Below are positions 37,320 to 46,020 of a DNA stretch of 64,000 bases, in pieces. Every line of letters starts with the position of its first letter. Position 1 is the first letter of the stretch. Source of the stretch: Candidatus Nitrospira allomarina (GTDB taxonomy: Bacteria; Nitrospirota; Nitrospiria; Nitrospirales; UBA8639); the NCBI RefSeq assembly GCF_032050975.1, contig NZ_CP116967.1:4461001-4525000 (forward strand), given 5' to 3'. A program made the translations under genes and the position numbers. Under the pieces are notes generated by a model. The model did no database searches. It was not told the origin of the DNA and saw only the letters and a list, made by a program, of their open reading frames with translations.

Positions 37320-39161
37320 CTACTGATAATGTTTATTCATCCATAGCGATAAGCTGAGCAGAGGCCATAGCGCCCATGAAAGATCGCTCCCACCATTGAG
37401 GTGAAGATCATACAGCCGTCGAAGAGCTTGCTTGTTTACTTCCAACCCCAACATTTCATCTCGTTTTAGTAGACTTTCCTCAACCATTTCCCGGAGAGAA
37501 GTACGTAACCATGCTCCCATAGGTACCTCAAAACCCCGCTTTCCTTGAGTCTGTTGTTTAGTATATTTGGATAAGACCTGACGTAAAACCATCTTCCCCA
37601 TTTTTTGCTCCACATCAAGGCACTGGTGCCAGTCAGTTTGTGCCGCTATTTCAATAACTTCCTTATCCAGGAGCGGTACCCGAACTTCTAAGGAATGAAA
37701 CATACTTGCCCGATCCACTTTCATCAACACATAGGGCAAATGACATTCAAATTCAGCAATTCGGGAATATTGTGCTGCACGATCTGGATCGCAACTATGG
37801 TATTCAAAGGCTTTATAGGCATTTGGCCAAACTGGCAATGAAGGAAAAATTTGGTTCAACCATTTTTCAGAGAGATGGGTGAGCATAAGACGATGATAGC
37901 TTCCGAGAGAGCGTTGATTAAGGTGATTATAATTTCCATATTGGAGAACTCTCTTCAATCCCCGCCATACCCAACGCCACCAGAATGGGTACCGAAAATC
38001 ACCTGCATTCTTGACCAAAGAACCAAATCGGCCCGTATAGCCCCAAAACAATTCATCACCGCCATCACCGGAAAGCATAACCTTGTAATTTTGACTGGCC
38101 AGGCGGGATACCATCATGGTGGGGAATATTGAATAATCTCCAAACGGCTCTCCACAGCTTTCTATCACATCATCCAAGAAATCAAGCGCTTTGGCAGGAT
38201 CCATACATTCAATCCTATGTTTAACCCCAAACTCTTTCGCATAGGCCACGGCATCCTGTGTTTCATCTGTGGCTTTTTCACCGGTTCCGATTGTAAAAAC
38301 CTCAATGGGCCCTGCACTCACCGATCTCATTTTTGCTACGACCAGCGGTGAGTCAATACCACCGGAAAGGAATGCTCCGACGGGAACATCACTGATCAGA
38401 TGCCGTTTCACAGCTGCTGTGATCGTCAAATCCACCGCTTCCAGAGCCTCCTGGCCTTTCAATTTCGGGGAATGGTATTGCGGAAATGTAAAGTATTGTC
38501 CCTTTTCTACCTGTCCATCGGCCGTAAATTTGACCCAGGAACCAGGCTCAAGCATATTGGAATCCTGCATCAGGGCAAAAGGCGCAGGAATATAGGCCAA
38601 ACGCAAATAGAGACCAAGTGCTTCGGGGGAGACCTCAAGATTATGGCTCAAGGGATGTGCCAAAATTTGATTATATTGTGACCCAAAGACCATTCCTTCC
38701 GACTTCTTTAAATAATATAGCGGTTTCATGCCAGCATGGTCCCGAGCCAACAGCAATCGCTTTTCCACGGAATCAAAAAACCCCAAGGCAAACATCCCGT
38801 TAAAACGATCCAATGCGGTAACTCCCCATTCTATTAGGGCATACAGCACAACTTCGGTGTCACTTGTTGACCGGAATCGTACTCCACGGCCTTCTAAATC
38901 CTTTCGTAAGTGCTGGAAATTATATATCTCCCCATTAAAGACCAACGTATAGCGACCATTTTGAACGGTCATAGGTTGATGAGCATTCATACTTAAATCA
39001 ATGATAGCCAAACGGCGGAAAACCAATGTACACGTCCTATGATCGGTCCAGATTCCTTGGTCATTGGGTCCCCGACGTGCCATCAATGCACTAATCTTTT
39101 CCCAATCAGCCGCCGGCACCACCGCCTGATTGAATCGCAATTCTCCAGCTATTCCACACAT
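37320..39161 (-). CDS. Asparagine-synthase-like glutamine amidotransferase (AsnB type), second copy
   Basis: A 613-residue protein: MCGIAGELRFN with Cys2 as glutaminase nucleophile, RRLAIIDLS, NGEIYNFQHL, SDTEVVLYAL, then the synthetase domain with SGGIDSP at ~265 and SGDGGDELFWGY near 365. It has the usual family length. It is only distantly similar to the copy at 29151-31055, so the pair is more likely recruited separately than a recent duplication. In a polysaccharide locus it would amidate a uronic-acid or similar carboxylate; true asparagine synthesis cannot be excluded. The gene is followed by the GT2 after 410 nt and preceded by the kinase-like gene at 39228. Confidence 0.86.
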   Translation of the reverse strand: MCGIAGELRFNQAVVPAADWEKISALMARRGPNDQGIWTDHRTCTLVFRRLAIIDLSMNAHQPMTVQNGRYTLVFNGEIYNFQHLRKDLEGRGVRFRSTSDTEVVLYALIEWGVTALDRFNGMFALGFFDSVEKRLLLARDHAGMKPLYYLKKSEGMVFGSQYNQILAHPLSHNLEVSPEALGLYLRLAYIPAPFALMQDSNMLEPGSWVKFTADGQVEKGQYFTFPQYHSPKLKGQEALEAVDLTITAAVKRHLISDVPVGAFLSGGIDSPLVVAKMRSVSAGPIEVFTIGTGEKATDETQDAVAYAKEFGVKHRIECMDPAKALDFLDDVIESCGEPFGDYSIFPTMMVSRLASQNYKVMLSGDGGDELFWGYTGRFGSLVKNAGDFRYPFWWRWVWRGLKRVLQYGNYNHLNQRSLGSYHRLMLTHLSEKWLNQIFPSLPVWPNAYKAFEYHSCDPDRAAQYSRIAEFECHLPYVLMKVDRASMFHSLEVRVPLLDKEVIEIAAQTDWHQCLDVEQKMGKMVLRQVLSKYTKQQTQGKRGFEVPMGAWLRTSLREMVEESLLKRDEMLGLEVNKQALRRLYDLHLNGGSDLSWALWPLLSLSLWMNKHYQ

Positions 39162-39227
39162 GTCCTACCCTCTTTTGTCGGGAAACAAGAACTTCAAGAT
39201 GAATGTTGGCGGTGTCATAAATTTAAA

Positions 39228-40472
39228 TTACCTTGGATTTTTGGAATGTCTTTCGTTCTCATTGCCACACAAATCTTCGTAAAGGGAAAAAGCCTTAATA
39301 TATTCTTGGATATAATGCATCATATTCAGGTTTTTATCTGTCATTTCACGATCTACTAACCTACAGATCATCTCAAGATAAAAAATCCATCGATAGCCTT
39401 TCTCACAAGTCTTTAGGCTATTTGAAACCTCCGGAGCGTTTTCGGCTAATCCTGAAATGAACATCGGCAATGCTGTATTTATTTCTGAAACCAACTCGGT
39501 CACTGGCACTTCCCGACAAGCCGGTCGATAGAAAAAATAACTATAAAAATCAAATAATGCACTCCGATATCCAGCACCTTCCCAATCAATTATTTTCAAT
39601 CCGTATCGCGTATTGAGCATATTGGCTGGGACAAAATCTCCATGGGCAAACACCAAAAATATTGGATAATCTCCTTCCGTCCGCAGTCGATGAACCATGG
39701 AATCCATAAATGATAAAATTTTGGGGTACTCTCCTCCTGGGGACGCCTGCCTTGGCGAAATTTTGAAACTTAATGCCTTGGTCATATCAAAAGCATGTTC
39801 TATAGCATTTTTGGTTAACGGCTTCTGAAACAGCGTTAAACTTGTCAAATGCTGAAGAATCTCGTTGGAAAACTTTTCTATTAACGCTCCTGAATCCAAA
39901 GGCTTATAAGAGGAATCCAAAGATCCATTTACATATTCTTCTTCATACCATCTTCCCTCAATACTCCACTTTTTTATGGAAGAAGCAAATTCGATACGGG
40001 ACACCACCTTCAATATGTCAATTTCATCGCGAATAGCGGCAGAGTTTACATGGCGATCGAATACTTTGATCGCCACCCCTCTATGAAAATCGAATATTTT
40101 GTAACCCTTATGGATCCGCACACATATTTGACCATAGCACGGCAATTCAACAACCTCTTGTCTGCTAAACACTTGGAACTTATAACCTAAAAAATGACTA
40201 AGACATCTGATATTTCTTTTCACAAAGCCTAGATAACTCTGCAACTGCTTTACAAACAACCTGCCACGAGAAGTCTTTGAGTCAAACCTTACAATAGGTG
40301 TTAATGAATCTTTTATGAAAAACAACATCCAAGCAAAAACAAGAATGCTTTGCTGCAAACAAACAAATCGTTTCTTCTCACCCGGCAGCTTTAAATATTG
40401 AAAGACTACTGACCGATGAGAACTCATCTCTTCGTTATCCGAATCTTTTTTATTTGAGATCGGTAAAATCAA
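39228..40472 (-). CDS. Aminoglycoside-phosphotransferase-like kinase
   Basis: A 414-residue protein. The catalytic core is HGDFVPANMLN with His277 and Asp279, then IIDWEGAG with the metal-binding Asp, which is the APH/choline-kinase signature. The ~110 N-terminal residues have a hydrophobic stretch (LVFAWMLFFI) and no known domain. The ATP-binding lobe around VAIKVFDRH is recognisable. In polysaccharide loci such kinases could phosphorylate a sugar, choline or ethanolamine-like substituent. It lies between the ABC exporter and the second amidotransferase. The substrate is unknown. Confidence 0.7.
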   Translation of the reverse strand: MILPISNKKDSDNEEMSSHRSVVFQYLKLPGEKKRFVCLQQSILVFAWMLFFIKDSLTPIVRFDSKTSRGRLFVKQLQSYLGFVKRNIRCLSHFLGYKFQVFSRQEVVELPCYGQICVRIHKGYKIFDFHRGVAIKVFDRHVNSAAIRDEIDILKVVSRIEFASSIKKWSIEGRWYEEEYVNGSLDSSYKPLDSGALIEKFSNEILQHLTSLTLFQKPLTKNAIEHAFDMTKALSFKISPRQASPGGEYPKILSFMDSMVHRLRTEGDYPIFLVFAHGDFVPANMLNTRYGLKIIDWEGAGYRSALFDFYSYFFYRPACREVPVTELVSEINTALPMFISGLAENAPEVSNSLKTCEKGYRWIFYLEMICRLVDREMTDKNLNMMHYIQEYIKAFSLYEDLCGNENERHSKNPR

Positions 40473-40629
40473 GGGGGTGCTTCAGCCATATCACCATGCT
40501 GTGATTCAGGCTTGAAATGCTATAAATTCCAGTATTATCTGGAATGAGTTGAAGGGCAAGTTACGTAGTGAAATATTGAAAAAAAAGGGCGAATCCTCTG
40601 GAGAAAAGTGAAATGCAATATAACTCAGT

Positions 40630-41979
40630 CTACACTTCGGTCTTTTCTGCGTGTGCTTCTTTTGGAATAAATTGCGTTTCCCACTTTAAAAGAGGCCTGA
40701 CCACCCCCGGAAGATGCCCATGGGAATCACCGCGAGCCCCATTCTCACTCATGTCTTTTTCAATGACATGAAATACTACGGCATCCTGCACCCCCAATCG
40801 TTTAACTTCCGGACATTTGGTACCTATAGAAGGTCCAATGAAATATCTTCCCTCTGCAAGCAAATTTCCAGGGATCACGGAGGTACTCACGTAGCGCCCG
40901 ACCTTGCGATGCTTCTTTAACCAGGCAGGATCATTATCGATGGATACAAAGGCTTCAACTCCCTCCTCATGAAAGACATGATAATAAACTCGGAATTCAT
41001 ATCCGGGCTGAAGAACTTGGTACTCGATCTCAATTCGAATAGGTTGACTGATATCTAAAGTGTCCGACACATATCCATCATTCCCTCTTACCCTAACCGC
41101 GCATAATCGAACGACATCATCCCCAGGGGCATCTCCCAAATCAACCCATTTGTATTCGGCCCGGGCACCTGTTTCGGAATTCAAGTAACGGCTCAACACC
41201 TCATGAGTCGGTCCATCAAATTGGAATCTCCCCCCATTCAATAAAATGGCCCTTTCACACAATCGACTGACTGCCGCCATGTTGTGCGAAACAAAAAGCA
41301 CTGTCCGGCCATGCTGGCCGACATCTTGCATTTTGTCGAGACATTTCTTTTGAAACGCCGCGTCACCCACTGCCAGAACCTCATCCACAATCAAAATATC
41401 CGGCTCCAGATGAGCAGCAACGGCAAAGGCCAATCTCACCTTCATCCCACTTGAGTAACGTTTTACGGGAGTGTCGATAAATTTTTCTACTCCTGAAAAA
41501 TCTACAATTTCGTCAAATTTGCGGTCAATTTCTTTTTTCCTCATACCAAGAATTGTCCCGTTCAGAAAAACGTTTTCTCGCCCAGTGAGTTCAGGATGAA
41601 ACCCGGTTCCTACTTCTAGAAGGCAAGAAATCCTTCCACGAACCGTAGCACGTCCGCTTGTTGGAACGGTAATTTTAGAAAGGATTTTAAGGAGTGTGGA
41701 CTTTCCGGCCCCATTGCCCCCGATAATGCCCACTACTTCCCCCTCTTTCACCTCAAAGGAAATATCTCGCACTGCCCAAATAACATCGGGTTGATTTCCA
41801 ATAAGTTCCGGACTTTTATTATCAAATTGGTAAAGTCCGCGATAATTTCGGTAGTTTTGAAGAGGGCTTTTCAGGAAATGATAGATTGATACCCCAAGGC
41901 TATCATGCATAGTTTCCTTTAAGCCAATACGGTAACACTTACTGATATTTTCCACTTTTAAAGCTAAATCATTTTTCAT
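40630..41979 (-). CDS. wzt: Wzt-type ABC transporter ATPase with C-terminal carbohydrate-binding domain
   Basis: A 449-residue protein. The ABC domain has Walker A GGNGAGKS at 87-94, the signature YSSGMKVRLAFAVA, Walker B DILIVDEVLAVGD and the H-loop in VLFVSHN. The N-terminal ~60 residues are the extra segment typical of polysaccharide-exporting KpsT/Wzt. Residues ~265-440 form a Wzt-type C-terminal domain (beta-sandwich) that in characterised O-antigen exporters recognises the modified chain end. Its presence predicts a chain-terminated polymer. The partner permease gene is 29 nt upstream. Confidence 0.9.
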   Translation of the reverse strand: MKNDLALKVENISKCYRIGLKETMHDSLGVSIYHFLKSPLQNYRNYRGLYQFDNKSPELIGNQPDVIWAVRDISFEVKEGEVVGIIGGNGAGKSTLLKILSKITVPTSGRATVRGRISCLLEVGTGFHPELTGRENVFLNGTILGMRKKEIDRKFDEIVDFSGVEKFIDTPVKRYSSGMKVRLAFAVAAHLEPDILIVDEVLAVGDAAFQKKCLDKMQDVGQHGRTVLFVSHNMAAVSRLCERAILLNGGRFQFDGPTHEVLSRYLNSETGARAEYKWVDLGDAPGDDVVRLCAVRVRGNDGYVSDTLDISQPIRIEIEYQVLQPGYEFRVYYHVFHEEGVEAFVSIDNDPAWLKKHRKVGRYVSTSVIPGNLLAEGRYFIGPSIGTKCPEVKRLGVQDAVVFHVIEKDMSENGARGDSHGHLPGVVRPLLKWETQFIPKEAHAEKTEV

Positions 41980-42008
41980 TGTGCGTTCCCTAGGAATCGG
42001 TCTTCCAC

Positions 42009-42869
42009 TTAAATAACATCTACAAAAATTCGCTCCATCCGTTTAAAATACAACATTCCACTTATGACCAAAATGGCAGCAGTCAGTATTCCAGGCAAAA
42101 TATATACCCAGGGGATTGGAGTCCCAAGAAAACAGGCCCTAAACCCCTCTATGACTCCAACGATGGGATTCAGAGAATAGATCAAACGATATCCTTCTGA
42201 TATAGAAGATGCCGAATAGACGATAGGGGCAGTGTACATCAGCATTTGAATAATAAACGGCATCACCTGTTTGACATCACGAAACCGAATGGCCAGAGAG
42301 GATAACCATGTCCCTATACCCAATGGTATGGAGATCATGAGAAGAAAAACAACGGGGAATAACAGGAGATTCCATGTGGGAGAAACACGATAATACAGCA
42401 TGATACCCAATATAATTACCATGGATATTCCGAAATCAACCAGCTTAGACAGAACAGGAGTAATGGGAAACATTAATCGAGGAAAATAAATCTTCCCTAA
42501 GATATTCGATCCCTGAATCAGGCTTTGACTAGACTGCGAAATTGCCTGTGAGATATAGGCCCAAGGAATAATCGCGATGCTGGAAAAGAGAACATACGGA
42601 ACTCCATCAGTCGGTATCTTGGCCACTTTCCCAAAAATAATGGTGAAGATAACAATCTGGATAAGTGGATTGAGTATGGCCCATAGAAATCCCAAAATGG
42701 TTTGGGCATATATGGATTTAATGTCACGCCATACAAGAAAGTAAAACAGATCTCGAAACTCCTTCAGCTCTTTAAAATCAATAATCTGCCAACCGGAGGT
42801 TGGCTGAATGACGGTCAAAGAATCTCCTTTTGAAGTTTCCCCACATTTATGGCTCATGATTTTGTTCAT
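42009..42869 (-). CDS. wzm: Wzm-type ABC transporter permease
   Basis: A 286-residue ABC-2 permease with six hydrophobic helices, starting ELKEFRDLFYFLVWRDIKS, with WAILNPLIQIVIFTIIFG as first helices and RFRDVKQVMPFIIQM, LNPIVGVIEGFR and a short basic tail. The frame extends to 42995, but the ATG at 42869 has AAGGAG 8 nt upstream and gives the usual family length, so I start there. With Wzt it flips the lipid-linked polysaccharide across the inner membrane. Confidence 0.9.
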   Translation of the reverse strand: MNKIMSHKCGETSKGDSLTVIQPTSGWQIIDFKELKEFRDLFYFLVWRDIKSIYAQTILGFLWAILNPLIQIVIFTIIFGKVAKIPTDGVPYVLFSSIAIIPWAYISQAISQSSQSLIQGSNILGKIYFPRLMFPITPVLSKLVDFGISMVIILGIMLYYRVSPTWNLLLFPVVFLLMISIPLGIGTWLSSLAIRFRDVKQVMPFIIQMLMYTAPIVYSASSISEGYRLIYSLNPIVGVIEGFRACFLGTPIPWVYILPGILTAAILVISGMLYFKRMERIFVDVI

Positions 42870-43000
42870 AAATAACGCTCCTTCATCCCCTTTCTTCGCC
42901 ATACAATGAAACAGAAGAAACAGAACATTCGAGTAAGGAAAATGACCTCTTACACATGCTGTCCTTCCTGATGCCCCAAAAAAATTCCCCTTCACTTCCT

Positions 43001-44017
43001 TTAAGCGGGAAACGCACCAGGTATCCTGCTACTAGGCCAGCATTTTCCATCAACCGCTGCAATCCACTTCCCATTTGAAAAATGAGGGTCAACATGATGC
43101 ATGCCATACGCATTCCATCCTTCTCCAGACGGCATAACGACAGCCTTTTCGGACACGATTGTTTCTTTATAGGCTGTTTTAGATAGTTCTACTATTTCAA
43201 ATGCAAATACCTGAATCCCGTATCGTGGCTCCGTATCTTGGGCAAATCTGTATGGATGTCCATTATAAATCAAGACCCTCCCACCAGGCCTGGAAATATG
43301 CTTGTTTAATTTCACAACCGGATTCATCGGATGAGGCTGCCAATTACCCGTCAACTCGTCCGAAAAGTACAAGTTTAAGGCGTCATTTAAAGGATTGGAA
43401 TAAAACAACCACCAGGCATTGTTATATCGGAAAATAGAGGGATCCACATAATGTTCTCCATGAAAAATACGTTTGACGAATTGCCATTCAGCAGGAAAAG
43501 AACTGGACCGGTACAATCTAATGGAGAGATCTTCGTGGCTCTCGGGAATTAAATAATACTGTTCTTCCCATCGAAAGACGTAAGGATAGGACAAGTGGAA
43601 CGGTTCATGAATAATAATTTTCTTGTAATCCCATTTCTTCCCATCTTCGCTTTCGGCATAGGCAATATCTCCCTGAGCAGTGGCTCGATTCCACACTTCG
43701 AAAAACATGTAAAACTGACTGTTCTCGACGATCATAAATGGATCGGCAAGATAGGTGGCATCTATATCCGTCACGACCTTGCCGCTCAGCACAGGATTAG
43801 AAATGTGGTCCGGTTCATGTAATTCGAATGGAGACCCTCCCACATAAATTCCAATCGACCAGGGACCATAGTGCACCTTGGTCTCACTTTTAGATAAGTA
43901 CTTCTTTGCTCTTTTTAAAAAGTTAAAAGGAAAAAAATGATATTTCTGAAAGGCTATGCCATATATGACGCCTATGATAAATATGGCAATCACTACAATA
44001 GACAAAACGGCATCCAT
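43001..44017 (-). CDS. GINT1-like beta-propeller protein (glycosyl-hydrolase-43-like fold)
   Basis: A 338-residue protein with one N-terminal membrane helix (~3-23). Residues ~55-335 repeat the propeller-like pattern (DPFMIVENSQFYMFFE, SYPYVFRWEEQYYLIPES, DPSIFRYNNAWWLFYS, PGGRVLIYNGHPYRFAQ). This is the N-terminal domain of bacterial proteins annotated as glucosamine inositolphosphorylceramide transferase 1-like, a five-bladed propeller related to GH43/GH68. It appears in LPS and EPS loci, sometimes fused to formyltransferases; function is not settled. The frame ends right before the permease (stop 131 nt upstream of its start), so it is probably co-transcribed. A decayed paralogue lies at 45660-45985. 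Confidence 0.72.
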   Translation of the reverse strand: MDAVLSIVVIAIFIIGVIYGIAFQKYHFFPFNFLKRAKKYLSKSETKVHYGPWSIGIYVGGSPFELHEPDHISNPVLSGKVVTDIDATYLADPFMIVENSQFYMFFEVWNRATAQGDIAYAESEDGKKWDYKKIIIHEPFHLSYPYVFRWEEQYYLIPESHEDLSIRLYRSSSFPAEWQFVKRIFHGEHYVDPSIFRYNNAWWLFYSNPLNDALNLYFSDELTGNWQPHPMNPVVKLNKHISRPGGRVLIYNGHPYRFAQDTEPRYGIQVFAFEIVELSKTAYKETIVSEKAVVMPSGEGWNAYGMHHVDPHFSNGKWIAAVDGKCWPSSRIPGAFPA

Positions 44018-44223
44018 TTCTACACCATTACCGGGTCAAATGTTTTTTAAAAAGTGCATAAGGTTCAGGGTGTTAAATGGATTATCCATGGGAAATATGC
44101 AGTAAAAATCGAGAATATTAGCAATCAGCGGCAACTTCTTCAGGATTGATTGATTAGCCGACCCTGTATAGGAGAACCTTTAGCATTCGCTCCAAATTCT
44201 TATCTGATTATTATTCGCCACCT

Positions 44224-45021
44224 TTATTTTTTAACCGCCCGAACCGTGATGATCAGTGGAATATAATCATCGCTTACATCAAGTTCCCGGTTTGATAATT
44301 CTTCATAGGCCATTCCAGTCAAAAAAGCTATGGCGGCCAGAACATTTCCATGGGACCGGACCATTATATTATTTTGACCAAATACCTCACCAAATAGCGC
44401 CGAACAACCAGGGAGCGTGAATCGCCAGTAATCAGCCTTTGGCGTGCAGTATCTGCTCACTACCGGCACAGTGACAAGAAGCACGCCGCCTGGACGTAGG
44501 ATGCGGTGGGCGTGCGAAACAGCCGAATGCACATCATATATGTACATAAGCGTCTGGGTAAGGATAAAGCAATCAAAGGTATTTGATGGAATTGAATCAG
44601 CTGCTGAAAGATCTGCAATGATCGAGGCTCTTGGATTTGCTGGATCAATGTCAAGTATTTCACGCCGGTCGACAGCAGTCCCATATCGATCAATGTAACG
44701 GCTGTCTTTAACCTCAAGTACATAACCATGAATGTCTAATTGATGCTCCTCAAGAAATCGCTCGATGTAATAGCGATCAACCGGCGTGCCCCGGTCAATG
44801 CCAAAATGACTGCTCAAAGGTCTGGTTCGTCGCAGCGTGCCCATCCATGCTGGGCGGGAGAGACGCCGAAGACGTTGAGACCATTTTTTCCGACGTTCGG
44901 GAGGAATTCTTTCCCGCAGGTTTTCCCAGAAGTCCATTACTGGACGGGAGAGACGTCGGAGGCGCTTCCGGTGTTCGGGAGGAATTCTTTCTCGAAGCTT
45001 TTTCAGTAAATACATTTGCAA
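44224..45021 (-). CDS. SAM-dependent methyltransferase-like protein with a duplicated basic N-terminal segment
   Basis: A 265-residue protein. The C-terminal ~170 residues have a methyltransferase pattern: DSRYIDRYG in place of a classical GxGxG loop, DILDIDPANP, then FDCFILTQTLMYIYDVHSAV and HRILRPGGVLLVTVPVVS. The N-terminal 60 residues contain a direct repeat, LRERIPPEHRKRLRRLSRP and LRERIPPERRKKWSQRLRRLSRP, joined by a short linker; the repeat is visible in DNA as well. The segment is strongly basic and may bind membrane or polymer. Similar WcaJ-like/SAM proteins lie in O-antigen loci. No clear ribosome site was seen for the first ATG. Confidence 0.7.
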   Translation of the reverse strand: MQMYLLKKLRERIPPEHRKRLRRLSRPVMDFWENLRERIPPERRKKWSQRLRRLSRPAWMGTLRRTRPLSSHFGIDRGTPVDRYYIERFLEEHQLDIHGYVLEVKDSRYIDRYGTAVDRREILDIDPANPRASIIADLSAADSIPSNTFDCFILTQTLMYIYDVHSAVSHAHRILRPGGVLLVTVPVVSRYCTPKADYWRFTLPGCSALFGEVFGQNNIMVRSHGNVLAAIAFLTGMAYEELSNRELDVSDDYIPLIITVRAVKK

Positions 45022-45659
45022 TTAACGCCTACGGCCCGTTCGTGGATCATCCAAGCTGACAGGTATGGAAGATAAATTCCGGCGCTTCGCTTATCATCTT
45101 CGCGTCAACTGGCCGAAGGGAGGGTAGGCCTAGGACTCTTGCGAAGACAGATCATACCACATCCTGCGCAAAGTACCATAAAAAATCCTCAACTTTGGGT
45201 CATTCTTGAAGTATTCTTGCGGCATTCCCCAATCTCCTCACTTCAGACGAACAGGTGAGGTTTGCCCCGATACGGGCCAAAAGTCTGCCGGAACCGCACG
45301 ACTAGATGTTCCACATCAGAACATCAAGATCGGCAATAAACAATTCGTCAAGAGGCTTTACTGATGCGATTCGATTGCAACTCAATCCTCCGGACCAGTC
45401 CTCGGGTCTCTCGGTCTTCAACAGGCAGGGAATTTCAACACAATATATTTTTTATATCGCCAGCCGGTTTTGTAATCTTTTTCATCCCTGCTCTTGTTAA
45501 TTTTATTCTCAAAAATTCATTTTGATATATCCAGAGTGCAGCCTATATAGATAACCTTCGCTCAAAGTTAGAGACCACCACAAGGCCAACTCCCCCTTTA
45601 TTACTGTCTAAAACCTGTACTTTCTAAATTAACCACCAAGCTCCTGCCGATAACACAAT
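45022..45659. other. Intergenic region between the methyltransferase gene and the paralogue remnant
   Basis: A 638-nt region with one short frame (45130-45225, described separately) and no other gene I can support. The stretch next to 45659 may contain more of the decayed paralogue, but I could not align it. Confidence 0.4.
45130..45225 (-). CDS. Possible 31-residue ORF, unknown
   Basis: The frame MPQEYFKNDPKLRIFYG... ends in a TAG. A GAGGAG ribosome site lies 8 nt before the ATG, which is why it is listed. No family was recognised. It may be the truncated start of a lost gene rather than a functional small protein. Confidence 0.22.
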   Translation of the reverse strand: MPQEYFKNDPKLRIFYGTLRRMWYDLSSQES

Positions 45660-45985
45660 TATCGATGCACCTTTTTTGCCCAAGATGTTTTGCAAAGGAT
45701 GGAGTTGTCCACATATCCATCAACCGTTACCAATCCTTGACCACTTAGGAAATGCGGGGCAACATATTGCATGCCATACGCATTCCATCCTTCTCCCGAT
45801 ATCGTGACGACAGGCTACTCTGGAACTACTTTTTCCTAACAAGTGATTTTCGATATTTCTTATATTTGGAAGGCGAAGAGCCGGAATGCCTTAATCAGAC
45901 TCAGTACTATAGGTAAACCGATATATCCGCCCCTTATGAACGAGAACCCTTCCGCTCAGCGGCAGGAACTCACCCCCCAGAAGCT
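45660..45985 (-). pseudogene. Decayed second copy of the GINT1-like propeller gene (C-terminal part)
   Basis: Read on the minus strand, two stretches match the end of the intact protein at 43001-44017. About 45880-45965 gives SGRVLVHKGRIYRFTYSTES against GGRVLIYNGHPYRFAQDTEP. About 45690-45810 gives SGEGWNAYGMQYVAPHF against SGEGWNAYGMHHVDPHF. A stop and frame changes separate them, and the N-terminal three quarters are absent. The DNA in the second stretch is almost identical over CATGCCATACGCATTCCATC. It is a clear pseudogene of a paralogue. Confidence 0.75.
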
Positions 45986-46020
45986 CCCAGGCTATTTAAC
46001 CCAAGACCCAAACCCCTTAA

